Positions 24,512 through 35,169 of a stretch of 64,000 nt of DNA are shown here, piece after piece. The notes beneath the pieces are model-generated. The model did not search any database, had not been told where the DNA came from, and saw only the letters and a list, made by a program, of their open reading frames with translations. The translations under genes were made by a program, and so were the position numbers. This DNA is from Pseudomonadota bacterium (GTDB taxonomy: Bacteria > Myxococcota_A > UBA796 > CAJQPC01): contig JAAESX010000131.1 of the NCBI GenBank assembly GCA_024228935.1, positions 104,291 through 168,290 on the forward strand, written 5' to 3'. Every line of letters starts with the position of its first letter. Within the stretch, counting starts at the first letter, position 1.

Positions 24512-25533
24512 GACAGGTCCTGGGTGGAGGGCTGGAGTTCGGGGAGCATCGGCACGAGCACGCCGACGACGTGCTCGAGGAGCTCACGGGGTGGCACGGC
24601 ATCGGCCTCGCCGCCCACGGCGGTGACGACCTGGCCGACGAATCGGGCGCCGACGCGCTTCACGGCACGGCTGACGGCGACCCGGTTGTTGAGCTCCGGG
24701 CAGCGGGCGATGAGGTCGTCGTAGCTGTCGCCCCGGGCCAGCGCAGCGACGAGCGCACGCTCCTCGGTGGACAGCTCGGACCAGGCGGAAAGGACCGCGT
24801 TGCGGATGGTCACGAGCTCCTCCAGGGACTCGGCGGCTTTGGCCGAGGGGTCGAGCGTGGACGGCGGGTCCAGGACCTCGCCCAGGAGGTTGGACAGGCG
24901 GGAGTGGGAGATCGGCAGCGCCAGGCGACGCAGCGCGTAGGGGACGAGCGCGTCGAGCGGCTCGTCCCTGCGGGCGCGCAGCTCGTCGACCACCTGGTCC
25001 TTCGAGGCCGGGATCTGCAGCGTCTTCGCCACGCAGGTCCAGCGCCGATGCCCGCCCTGGCCTCCCTCGACGGGCGTCGCGTGCTCCTTCAGGACCCGCC
25101 CGACCTTGCGGTGGAGCTCGTCGCGGAAGCGCAGCACGGGGTCCCGGCGGATGTTCTTGGCGTAGTCGTCTCGCAGCAGCTCGCGCGTGATGGAGAGCTT
25201 CGCGTAGAAGGAGTGGTACCGGATGGGGGCGTCGTCGAACTGCTCCTCGACGTAGGTCCGGAACGGCGGGCGCCCCATGAAGGGGAAGCGTCCCTTGGAC
25301 ATCTGCGCGCAGATCGTGAACACGCGCCCCGCCAGCCCGTCCAGGGCGTCGTCCGTTCGCTGGCCGAGCTCGAAGTAGGCGTCCGGGTAGCGGCGGGTCA
25401 CGTGACGCACGTGCCGCACCACGCTGTCGTACAGCTCCTGCGCGTTCGCGCCGCCGTCGACATAGGCCGCGACGAGCTCCGAGAGAGCGAGGTTGTTGGT
25501 TGGCGCGTGGATGCTGACCTCCGGTGACCACAT
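24508..25533 (-). CDS. sigma-70-like or HTH transcription regulator
   Basis: 341 residues. The C-terminal part (about 225-300), 'LSTEERALVAALARGDSYDDL' then 'NRVAVSRAVKRVGARFVGQ', resembles sigma-70 region 4 with its helix-turn-helix. The N-terminal half ('FRTYVEEQF...RYHSFYAKLSITRELLRDDY') is helical and basic and could match region 2. It is longer than ordinary ECF factors. The ATG at 25533 abuts a dyad-symmetric region shared with the divergent FecR-domain gene, which suggests autoregulation of both. GGAGG lies inside the reading frame 5 nt before an ATC codon at 25512, an unusual alternative start. The downstream gene is coupled. Confidence 0.65.
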   Translation of the reverse strand: MWSPEVSIHAPTNNLALSELVAAYVDGGANAQELYDSVVRHVRHVTRRYPDAYFELGQRTDDALDGLAGRVFTICAQMSKGRFPFMGRPPFRTYVEEQFDDAPIRYHSFYAKLSITRELLRDDYAKNIRRDPVLRFRDELHRKVGRVLKEHATPVEGGQGGHRRWTCVAKTLQIPASKDQVVDELRARRDEPLDALVPYALRRLALPISHSRLSNLLGEVLDPPSTLDPSAKAAESLEELVTIRNAVLSAWSELSTEERALVAALARGDSYDDLIARCPELNNRVAVSRAVKRVGARFVGQVVTAVGGEADAVPPRELLEHVVGVLVPMLPELQPSTQDLS

Positions 25534-25591
25534 TCAAGGGTCGAGGCGGGATTCGGTTTCGGCTGTAACCGAAGAAAACCTGCGCCCTTGA
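25534..25591. promoter_or_regulatory. 58 bp dyad-symmetric divergent control region
   Basis: Both halves, read outward from the axis at 25562/25563, follow AACCGAA-N5-CCT-N3-CCCTTGA; 17 of 25 positions are identical. The outer arms are TCAAGGG (25534-25540) and CCCTTGA (25585-25591), the inner arms TTCGGTT (25552-25558) and AACCGAA (25567-25573). AACC is a common ECF-type -35 core, so these may be mirror-image promoters; the alternative is a repressor/activator palindrome. Confidence 0.6.
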
Positions 25592-25618
25592 TCCATAGAA
25601 TCCAGGCCTGGGAGGCTC

Positions 25619-26563
25619 GTGCTCGCACTTCTGCTCTTCGTCTCGACCGCACTCGCGGCTCCGTTCGCGGAGATCGCCGTGATCTGGGAGCAGGACGGGG
25701 ACAGCTGGGCGCGGGTGGCCGCGAGCCAGCAGGTCGCGATCGACGCGTCGATCGGCGCCGAGCGGGGGGACGAGCTGGTCGAGGGCGCGGTCGTGAAGAC
25801 GCAGGCCGCGCGGGTCCGCCTGGCCTACGGCGACGGCCAGCAGCTGATCCTCGGCGCGAACAGCACCGCCACCATCCAAGAGCAGGGCGTGCTCCAGGAG
25901 CTCGGGCGAGCGCTGTTCGAGGTGAAGGGCACGTTCACCGTCGAACACGAGGGGGTCGAGGCCGCGGTCGAGGGCACGCGCTTCCTCGTCGAGGTCCTGC
26001 CGGACGGGACCATGAACGTCACCGTGCGCGATGGCGTCGTCGCGGTCACCTCGCCCGAGGGCATGGTCCGGGTCACGCGCGGCGAGGCGGTCAGCGCCAC
26101 GGCGACGTCGGCTCCCATCTCGGTGCCGGTCACCGCGGTCAAGGCGCTCGAGAAGACGCTCGGCCCGCCCCGCTCCAGCATCGGCGTGCTGATCAGCGGG
26201 AGCTACGCGGCGGAGAGCCCCCAGCTGGGCACGCGCATCGTCGCCAGGCAGCGCCTGACACCCGCCCTGGCGCTCGCCGTCGACATCGGCATCGAGGGCA
26301 AGGACAAGTTCCACTTCCCCCTGGCCGCAGGGCTCGAGACCACGGCGGGCCCGGTCAGTCTCGGCGTCCAGAGCCTGAACCTGGTCGGCCAGGAGCTGTG
26401 CCCCGACGGGACCGTCGAGACCAAGGTCCACCCGGGGGGCGCCGCCCACGTGCGCTTCCAGAGTCGGCTCCCAGGGCCATTCATGGTCGAGGTCCAGGGC
26501 CGCGGCGGCTACTCGCGGAACCTGTTCTTCGACGTGGGCGTCGGGCTCAGCGTTGCTCGTTAG
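25619..26563 (+). CDS. secreted FecR-domain protein
   Basis: 314 residues with a short signal peptide (MLALLLFVSTALA, cut before APF) that has no positive charge. Residues about 30-165 match the FecR fold: 'GDELVEGAVVKTQAARVRLAYGDG', 'GALFEVKGTF'-like strand, 'AAVEGTRFLVEVLPDGTMNVTVRDGVVAV'. The C-terminal part is beta-rich and could sit in or against the outer membrane. FecR-type domains regulate sigma factors or act as envelope structural modules. The divergent sigma-like gene makes a signalling role attractive. GTG start with GGAGG 5 nt upstream. The TAG stop overlaps the next gene's TTG start by 11 bases. Confidence 0.82.
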   Translation: MLALLLFVSTALAAPFAEIAVIWEQDGDSWARVAASQQVAIDASIGAERGDELVEGAVVKTQAARVRLAYGDGQQLILGANSTATIQEQGVLQELGRALFEVKGTFTVEHEGVEAAVEGTRFLVEVLPDGTMNVTVRDGVVAVTSPEGMVRVTRGEAVSATATSAPISVPVTAVKALEKTLGPPRSSIGVLISGSYAAESPQLGTRIVARQRLTPALALAVDIGIEGKDKFHFPLAAGLETTAGPVSLGVQSLNLVGQELCPDGTVETKVHPGGAAHVRFQSRLPGPFMVEVQGRGGYSRNLFFDVGVGLSVAR

Positions 26564-27872
26564 CCTCCTGTCGGTCGCGCTCGCCGGAGACGTCGAGCTG
26601 CTGCACTCGACCGGGGTCTCCGGGGACGGCCGCCAGGACGTGGTGACCGGGGACTTCGACGGGGACGGCGCGCTCGATGTGGCCGCGCCGTTCGCCGAGA
26701 GCGGTCGCGAGGCGGGCGTCGGCGTCTGGCTGTCGGAGAGCGACAGCTACGTCCGTCTGTACCTGGATGAGCCGGTGCCCGAGCTCACGCTCGTCGCGGC
26801 TCCCTGGGCCGACCAGGGGGCGGACCTGTTCATCGGGGTGCCCGACGACGCTTCGTTCGGGATCCCCGGAGGCACCGTCTTCCTGGTCACCGAGGTCGGC
26901 GAGCAGCTGGACGGCCGCACGCTCGGGGCGGTGGCCTCGAACGCCTGGATCGGCGAGGCGGACTCTCGGTTCGGCGCCTCGGTGCTGCCCACCGATCTGG
27001 ACGGCGACTCGATCCCCGAGATCCTGATCGGCGCCCCCGCGGAGACAGGCCGCGTCTACGTCTTCGAGCACTTGGACGGCTCGGTGCACGACGTCGACGA
27101 CGCAAGGGCGGTCTGGTTCGGCTCGGACGAGGTCCAGGCCTTCGGCTCGACGCTGGGGGTGCTGTCCTCGGGGCTCGTCCTGGTCGGCGGGACCCAGGCC
27201 GTCGCCTGGTTCGACCGCGCCGACTGGCTCACGATCCAGGGGCTCGACGCGGCGGTCGGCCTGCAGACGGGGCTCCCGACGGGCCTGGACCTGGAGCCGC
27301 TCGGCGAGCTGGTGTTCGGCGTCACGGCCGAGGAGAAGGTCGCCCTGGTCGCGCTCGAGGGCGCGAACGCCGCGGTCGGCCAGGTGACCTCGTGGACGAC
27401 GGGGAGCGTGGACGGAGCGATGACGGCGGGGGCCCATGTCCGCGCCGGCGACGGGGTCGTGCTGGTCGACGTCGGAGCCGGAGACGGCGTCGCGACCGAG
27501 CTGGCCACGGACAGCTGGGCGGTGGCAGCCGCGGCCCTGACCTCGTCGGGGGACCACAACGGGGACGGCTGCGACGACGTGGTGGCGAGCGACCCGAGCG
27601 ACGGCAGCCTGTACGCCCTGCTCGCAGAGTGCGCCGGCGACACGGGCGACACGGGCGGGGACACCGGGGACACCGGCGGGGACACGAGCGACTCGACCCC
27701 AGAGACCGGGGACAGCGGGGAGACTGGCGCGGACAGCGGCGACACCGCGGTCGTCGCTCCGGTCTGCGAGGACTTCGGCTACAGCTGCGCGGGCGGCGAC
27801 GATGTGGGCCGCGGCCTGGTGCTGCTCGGCCTGCTGCTCACCCTGGTGGGGCGGGAGCGACGTCGGCGCTGA
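26553..27872 (+). CDS. FG-GAP repeat surface protein with C-terminal sorting tail
   Basis: 439 residues from TTG 26553, overlapping the FecR gene. Signal MLVSLLSVALAG lacks charge. Residues 15-340 form a beta-propeller with FG-GAP type calcium loops: 'TGDFDGDGALDVA', 'PTDLDGDSIPEILIGAP', 'SGDHNGDGCDDVVASDP'. An extreme linker of Gly-Asp-Thr repeats follows (about 360-405), then a Cys pair, a hydrophobic stretch 'GRGLVLLGLLLTLVG' and the tail RERRRR. That ending is the layout of MYXO-CTERM sorting signals, so the protein is probably cleaved and attached at the cell surface. Overlaps the response-regulator gene on the other strand by 35 bases. Confidence 0.87.
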   Translation: MLVSLLSVALAGDVELLHSTGVSGDGRQDVVTGDFDGDGALDVAAPFAESGREAGVGVWLSESDSYVRLYLDEPVPELTLVAAPWADQGADLFIGVPDDASFGIPGGTVFLVTEVGEQLDGRTLGAVASNAWIGEADSRFGASVLPTDLDGDSIPEILIGAPAETGRVYVFEHLDGSVHDVDDARAVWFGSDEVQAFGSTLGVLSSGLVLVGGTQAVAWFDRADWLTIQGLDAAVGLQTGLPTGLDLEPLGELVFGVTAEEKVALVALEGANAAVGQVTSWTTGSVDGAMTAGAHVRAGDGVVLVDVGAGDGVATELATDSWAVAAAALTSSGDHNGDGCDDVVASDPSDGSLYALLAECAGDTGDTGGDTGDTGGDTSDSTPETGDSGETGADSGDTAVVAPVCEDFGYSCAGGDDVGRGLVLLGLLLTLVGRERRRR

Positions 27873-28899
27873 CGAGCGGCAGCCAGGCGCCGCTTCGGGT
27901 CGAGAGATCGGTCCAGGCGGCCTGCCACAACGCCCCGCGGCCTTCGATGGCCTCGAGAACGAGTCGGGCGGCGTCGCGGGCGTCGCGCTCGGACAGGTTC
28001 TGGCCGACCAGCGAAGAATCGCGGCGCAGCTCCCGGCCGGTCCGACCGCCGCACCAGGCGTCCAGCGCGGGTGCGGGCAGGTCGGTCCCGAGCGCCGCGC
28101 GGTGTCCTCCCTGGGTGTTCGAGAAGGCCTCGGGGTGCTCGGCGCGGAGTCTCCTCAGCGACTCGCCGACGATGTCGCAGCAGGCCTGGAGCGCTCGGCG
28201 CGCCGGCTCCTGGCGGCTCCCGAGGGCGATCAAGTGGCCACCGACCCGGTCCCCGATCCGGAGCGGCACGACCAGCCCCGGTGCGCTCCTCGAGTCGGTG
28301 CGGATCAGGTGCTCCAGGTCCTGACCAGCCAGGTCCCCGGCGTGAGCGTGCAGCACCATCCGCTGACACGCGGGCTCGTCCAGCAGCAAGGCCGCCCCCG
28401 AGATCCCCTCCGTCAGCAGCGCGGTCTCGACCAGGCGCGTCGGGATCGAGCCGGCGTTGGCCACGGTCGCACCATGGCTGGCCTTGAGCAGCTCGGCCAG
28501 CCCGACGATCGCCACGGTGTTGTCCCGGCGCTCGATGTCCAGCGCAACCCGCTCGAGCGTGCTCCATAGCGTCTTCAGCTTGAACGGCTTCAGCAGGTAG
28601 CCCGAGGCCCCGGCCTGCATGGCGCGGACCGCGGACTCGGTCGTCGCGTACCCGGTCATCAGGATCACCGCGACGGGATCGGGCGTCGTCCGGATGCGAC
28701 CGAGCAGCTCCGGACCGGACAGGCGGGGCATCTTCACGTCGGAGAGCACGACGTCGATCCCGCCTTCGGCCAGGCGCCTCCAGGCCGACTCGCCGTCGTT
28801 GGCCTCGACCACGTGGTGGCCGCGCGCACGAAGGTACTCGCTGACCAGCTCGACGATGGGACGCTCGTCATCGACGATGAGGATTCGGAGATCGCGCAC
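27838..28899 (-). CDS. response regulator with receiver and GAF-like domains
   Basis: 353 residues. The receiver domain (1-125) is complete: acidic pair 'LIVDDER', phospho-acceptor Asp in 'VVLSDVKMP' (about residue 53), Thr/Ser in 'ILMTGYAT', Lys in 'YLLKPFK'. About residues 140-280 resemble a GAF-type sensor ('ALLLDEPACQRMVLHAHAG', 'GLVVPLRIGDRVGGHLIAL'). No DNA-binding or enzyme output is obvious. A TAGACT box lies 6 nt before the GTG start. Divergent from the coiled-coil gene at 28980. The output may be protein-protein interaction. Confidence 0.88.
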   Translation of the reverse strand: MRDLRILIVDDERPIVELVSEYLRARGHHVVEANDGESAWRRLAEGGIDVVLSDVKMPRLSGPELLGRIRTTPDPVAVILMTGYATTESAVRAMQAGASGYLLKPFKLKTLWSTLERVALDIERRDNTVAIVGLAELLKASHGATVANAGSIPTRLVETALLTEGISGAALLLDEPACQRMVLHAHAGDLAGQDLEHLIRTDSRSAPGLVVPLRIGDRVGGHLIALGSRQEPARRALQACCDIVGESLRRLRAEHPEAFSNTQGGHRAALGTDLPAPALDAWCGGRTGRELRRDSSLVGQNLSERDARDAARLVLEAIEGRGALWQAAWTDLSTRSGAWLPLVSADVAPAPPG

Positions 28900-28905
28900 G
28901 GCGGC

Positions 28906-28911
28906 AGTCTA
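28906..28911 (-). promoter_or_regulatory. candidate -10 box TAGACT, response regulator gene
   Basis: On the minus strand TAGACT is 6 nt before the GTG start at 28899; no Shine-Dalgarno is present, so a leaderless mRNA is likely. Confidence 0.4.
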
Positions 28912-28979
28912 CCAGGGCGCTCGTGCGCCCCTGGGGATGCTACGCTCGTGATGGATCCTGGCTCGATCCCGGAGCTCTC

Positions 28980-29585
28980 TTGGCGAAACGAATCAAGGTC
29001 GATCGGGCGCTCAACTCGCGTCTGGACGAGCTCGAGCAGCGCATGTTCATGCTCAAGATCGCGTACGAGAAGTACTTCAACGGGATCGACAAGATCGAGC
29101 CGCTGCGCGAACGCGACGGCGTGAAGAACATGATTCGTGAGCTGCTGCAGGAGAACATCACCAACACGATCCAGAAGTACCGCTTCCGCCAGCTCCGGGC
29201 GCGGGCCAACATCCTGGACCTGTACCTGCAGCGCAACCTGGTGATGATCGAGCGGGGAACCCACCCGAAGATGCAGTTCCGAGCGGGCCTGAAGGAACGC
29301 CAGCAGCGCGAGATGGACGACCGCCGGAAGCAGCAGCTGCAGAACACGCGAGACCGCGCCGACAAGCAGCGGAAGGAGGACGCGGCCTTCCGGCAGATCT
29401 TCGACTCGTACATGAAGGCCCGCAAGAAGTGCGGCCAGTCGACGTCGATGGAGTACGAGTCCGTGCAGAAGACCCTTCGGAACCAGGTCCGGAACATCAA
29501 GGGCCGGTACAAGTGCAACTCGGTGAGCTTCCGGGTGCAGATCGAGGACGGGAAGGCCCGCCTCAAGGCCGTGCCGAAGCGATGA
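28980..29585 (+). CDS. basic coiled-coil protein of unknown function
   Basis: 201 residues, starting at TTG 28980 with GGAG 5 nt upstream; this gives MAKRIKVDRALNSRLDELEQ. An upstream GTG at 28923 is in frame but its extra residues look random. The protein is basic and helical, with long coiled-coil stretches (about 10-40 and 85-135, 'KERQQREMDDRRKQQLQ'). 'RFRQLRARANILDLYLQRNL' is highly regular. No signal peptide. A candidate -10 (TACGCT at 28941-28946) lies upstream. The family is not recognised. It heads an operon coupled by ATGA to the next gene. Confidence 0.8.
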   Translation: MAKRIKVDRALNSRLDELEQRMFMLKIAYEKYFNGIDKIEPLRERDGVKNMIRELLQENITNTIQKYRFRQLRARANILDLYLQRNLVMIERGTHPKMQFRAGLKERQQREMDDRRKQQLQNTRDRADKQRKEDAAFRQIFDSYMKARKKCGQSTSMEYESVQKTLRNQVRNIKGRYKCNSVSFRVQIEDGKARLKAVPKR

Positions 29586-29968
29586 TTCTGGCGCTCCTGG
29601 CGACGGGCTACGCGGCCGATGACGAGGTCCGCGAGTACAAGCCACCCCCCACCTTCGCGCTCGTCATGCCGCTCGGCGTGCCGCAGTTCGCTCAGCGACG
29701 GCCCCTGCCGGGCCTGGGCTACATGGCGGTCCAGGGCGCGGGCATCGGCTTCGGCGTCTACGCCTCGACCCGGATGTGGCAGGCGACCGCGATCGACGAT
29801 CTGGACGCCGAGCGCTCCTGGCGCATGGCGAGCTGGGGTGGCATCGCCGGTGGTGTCGCCGGGTACTTCGTCTCCACCCTAGATGGCAGTCGGTACAACG
29901 AGGTCCACTCCCAGGCCTACCTGGAGCGGGCCTCCGCGTGGGAGTCGGCCCAGGCTGCGGCACCGTGA
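29582..29968 (+). CDS. small membrane protein
   Basis: 128 residues. MILALLATGYA looks like a short signal peptide. Two hydrophobic stretches follow (about 45-65, 'LGYMAVQGAGIGFGVYAS', and 85-105, 'ASWGGIAGGVAGYFVST'), with Gly spacing typical of packed helices; this resembles DUF5683-type membrane proteins, but that is a weak match by eye. The ATG overlaps the stop of the coiled-coil gene and its stop overlaps the next gene's start. Confidence 0.75.
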   Translation: MILALLATGYAADDEVREYKPPPTFALVMPLGVPQFAQRRPLPGLGYMAVQGAGIGFGVYASTRMWQATAIDDLDAERSWRMASWGGIAGGVAGYFVSTLDGSRYNEVHSQAYLERASAWESAQAAAP

Positions 29969-30981
29969 TGGACGTCGCCGAGCTCCAGAAGCTCCCGATC
30001 TTCGGGGGCGCGTCGCGTGCACGCCTGAGCGAGGCCTTGGCCGCGTTCATCCCGTGCGAGATCGGGCCCGGCGAGGTCCTGATGCGCGAGGGCGAGAGCG
30101 ACCGCGCGATGGTGCTGTTGCTCCAGGGCGAGGCCAGCGTCCACATCGGGGAGTCACGGCTCGAGCTCACACGCATCGGTCCGGGCGAGCTCGTCGGCGA
30201 CATGGCGCTCTTCGGCAACATCGACCGTCGGGCCGCGACCGTCATCAGCTCGAAGCCCTGCCAGGTCCTCCTCCTCGACGAGCAGGGCCTGAAGTACCTG
30301 CGGATGAAGCGCAGCCCGGTCGTCCCGGTGCTCGAGCGGTACGCGCTCGGGACCATCGCCCGCCGGCTTCGCGAGACCGACCGGCTCATCGCGTCCGTCG
30401 CGGTGGGGCAGCCCACGCTGCCCGTCCCTCGGCAGGGCCTGTTCCGGAAGCTCGGCTCGATGTTCAAGGGACCCGCGGGCGACCCGCCCGAGGCGCTAAC
30501 GGTGCTCGAGGCCTCGGATGCGTTCCGCGACCAGTCGCCCCGCATCGTCGCCGAGCTCGCGACGCAGGTCGAGGTCGTCGGCGTCCGGAGCGGCGACATC
30601 CTGTTCGAGGAGCACGACGACTGCGACGAGTCCTACATCGTCGCCCACGGGTGCATCGACATGCACGTCACCACGCTGAGGGACAGCTACGAGCTGGTCG
30701 CTCGGCTGCGCGGAGGCACCGCCTTGGGGTTCTGCGCGATGGTCGACGGCGGAGGGCGGGTCGCCACCGCCGTGGCCGCCGAAGACACCTGGTTGTTGCG
30801 GCTGGATGCCGAGCTGTTCGCCCCGGTCGGAGAAGACGGGGACCCGATGGAGGAGACGGTCATGCGACGCGCGGCCTTCAACGCCATCAACACGCACCTC
30901 CGGCTCACCAACGCACACGTCGAGTTCCTTCAGGGTCGGCTCAACGGGCACGCCCTGGATCCGCGCTTCCGGCCGTTGTAG
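29968..30981 (+). CDS. protein with two cyclic-nucleotide-binding domains
   Basis: 337 residues; ATG 29968 or the GTG immediately before it. The first domain (about 5-120) has 'GPGEVLMREGESDRAMVLLLQGEASV' and 'GPGELVGDMALFGNIDRRAATV', the phosphate-binding cassette (GELVGD...RRAAT). The second (about 180-290) has 'SGDILFEEHDDCDESYIVAHG' and a weaker cassette, 'GGTALGFCAMVDGGGRVATAV'. There is no helix-turn-helix, so it is not a CRP-type factor. It may sense cAMP, c-di-GMP or cGMP, or act as a structural regulator. It ends with a genuine TAG and closes the operon. Confidence 0.88.
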   Translation: MDVAELQKLPIFGGASRARLSEALAAFIPCEIGPGEVLMREGESDRAMVLLLQGEASVHIGESRLELTRIGPGELVGDMALFGNIDRRAATVISSKPCQVLLLDEQGLKYLRMKRSPVVPVLERYALGTIARRLRETDRLIASVAVGQPTLPVPRQGLFRKLGSMFKGPAGDPPEALTVLEASDAFRDQSPRIVAELATQVEVVGVRSGDILFEEHDDCDESYIVAHGCIDMHVTTLRDSYELVARLRGGTALGFCAMVDGGGRVATAVAAEDTWLLRLDAELFAPVGEDGDPMEETVMRRAAFNAINTHLRLTNAHVEFLQGRLNGHALDPRFRPL

Positions 30982-30998
30982 GTGTCCGCCAGCCGCGG

Positions 30999-32394
30999 AT
31001 GGCGCAGCGGCTGCGGGCCCTGACCGAGCGGGACGACGTGCTCGACGTCCCGGTCGAGGCGCTCGACCCCGAGGCGGGGAGGCGGCTCGTGGACACGCTA
31101 CTGCCGCTGGAGCCCGAGCTCGCGACCCAGCTCCACGAGCGGTGCGCCGGAAACCCGCTGTTCCAGGTCCAGCTCGTCGGGGACTGGGTCCGGCGAGGGC
31201 TGCTCAAGCCGGGACCCGGTGGGCTCCGCGCCTCGCCCGAGGCGGCCCGATCCATGCCGGCCGAGCTGGCGACGATGTGGCGTGCTCGCGTCGACGAGCT
31301 CGTGGTCGACCTGGGCGACGAGCTCGAGCGGCCACTCGAGCTGGCCGCAGCGCTGGGCCTCGAGGTCGACGAGTCCGAGTGGGTCCAGCTCGTCCAGCCC
31401 GAGCGCGCCGGAGCGCCGCTTCCGGGACGGCGCCCGCGTCTACTCCGAGCTGGCGAGCACGCTCCGGACGACGGGCTCGAGCGCCGAGCTGCTGCACGCC
31501 TGCTACCGGGCGCTCGCCGCGCTTCAGGCCGGGGACGTCGCGCCCGACGATCCGCTGTGGCTGATGCTGCGGGTCCGCGTCGGCATGGAGCAGCTGAACC
31601 GGCATCAGCTGCCGTTCGTCGACGAGCAGCTGGACCTCGCTCGACCCCACCTCGACCGGGCCACGTGGCGGCCCTACCGGGCGAGCTTCTACGTGATGGA
31701 GGCGTGGCTGGCCGCTCGACGGGGAGAGAACGGGCAGCTCCAGGCGGCGCTGGACGGTGCGCTCGCCGCGTTCGACAGCTCGACCCACCCGGGCTCGGTC
31801 GCCGCCACGGTCTCGTACTACCTGCGTCGGGTGGGACGGCTCGACGAGGCCCTGGCCCTGCTCGACCAGGTGCTGCCTGAGAGCTCGCTCCAGGTCGCCG
31901 ACCGGTCGCTCGGCATGGTCGCCCAGGCGCGCGAGGAGACCGGCGAGGCGCGCACCACGCTGGCCTGTCGCGGCGCCCTGGGCAGCCTGGCGCGGGCCAA
32001 GGGCGACTACGAAGGCGCGATGGCCCACTACGAGGCCACCCGGCGCGCCGAAGCCCAGCTCGGCGTCCCGCACACCATCACGGACGCGAACATCGCGGTC
32101 CTCGATGTCGTGCGCGGCCGTCCGATCGAGGCGACGGCGCGCTTCGAGGCGCTGCTCGACGTGCCGGGTCTGCCGGCCGTGCTGGAGGTCGGCGCCTGGA
32201 TCGGCGTCGTCCTAGGGTGGCTCGTCGAGGGGGGCGAAGGGGATCCGCCGGTGCTCGTCGATGCGCTGTTCGCACGGCTGGGCCAGGTCGGGAGCGAGCC
32301 CGAGCTGACGATGCTGGCGAACCATGCCGCAGCGGCGGCAGACGGTGCGGGTCACGAGGACCTGGCCGCGAGGCTCCGGACCTACTCGGCCTGA
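30999..32394 (+). pseudogene. decayed ATPase/TPR-type regulator
   Basis: Two pieces of one ancestral protein lie in different frames. From ATG 30999, frame A gives the late part of a STAND/AAA-16 ATPase ('LTERDDVLDVPVEALD', 'HERCAGNPLFQVQLVGDWVR', 'MWRARVDELVVDLGDELERP') up to about 31405. From about 31420, a different frame gives a TPR-like helical region ('YYLRRVGRLDEALALLDQVL', 'GSLARAKGDYEGAMAHYEATRR') to the TGA at 32394. The P-loop half is missing upstream, and the expected winged-helix segment between the pieces is gone. This looks like deletion plus frameshift, not a sequencing slip. Confidence 0.7.
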
Positions 32395-32407
32395 CGCGTC
32401 AGGCGGC

Positions 32408-32800
32408 TCAGACGGAGAGCCGGGCCCGCGCCAGATCCGCGTCCCGCTGCGCGTTCTTGAACTCGCCAGAGGCGGGGTCCGCAGCGCCCAGGACCTTCTC
32501 GGCCTCGACGAGTTCGGCCCGCGCGGCGTCCTTGTCGACGTCCTCGGCGCGCTCGAACTGCTCGGTCAGCACCGTGAGGCGGTCGGGACCGGCCTCGACG
32601 AAGCCCGTGCCCACGACGAAGCGCTGGTCGCCGCCGTCGGTGTGCACGGTGACCAGACCCGGACGGACGACCGACAGGAACGGCGTGTGGCCCGGCATCA
32701 CGCCGAACTCACCCTCGAACCCGGGGGCCTCGACCGACGTGGCGGCGCCCGTGAAGGCGACGCTCGTGGGCGTGACGATCTCGACGTGGATGTTGCTCAT
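32408..32800 (-). CDS. atpC: F-type ATP synthase epsilon subunit
   Basis: 130 residues, the normal length. The N-terminal beta-sandwich is clear ('HVEIVTPTSVAFTGAATSV', 'GEFGVMPGHTPFL', 'GTGFVEAGPDRLTVLTE'), and a C-terminal helical hairpin follows ('AARAELVEAEKVLG'). It joins the gamma subunit to the c-ring and can inhibit ATP hydrolysis. Last gene of the ATP synthase cluster, 23 bases after atpD; its end is 13 bases from the decayed ATPase gene on the other strand. Confidence 0.97.
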   Translation of the reverse strand: MSNIHVEIVTPTSVAFTGAATSVEAPGFEGEFGVMPGHTPFLSVVRPGLVTVHTDGGDQRFVVGTGFVEAGPDRLTVLTEQFERAEDVDKDAARAELVEAEKVLGAADPASGEFKNAQRDADLARARLSV

Positions 32801-32823
32801 CGGTCTCTCCGAAAGGCCGGGGC

Positions 32824-34263
<1,440 letters not shown>

Positions 34264-34276
34264 TTGGAGCTCCTAC

Positions 34277-35137
<861 letters not shown>

Positions 35138-35169
35138 GAGGGCCTCCTACCGAGGGTTCTCGAGAAGGC

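Noticed and set aside
27640..27760. DNA-level tandem repeat
   Set aside because: It is a codon-level Gly-Asp-Thr low-complexity linker within the FG-GAP gene.
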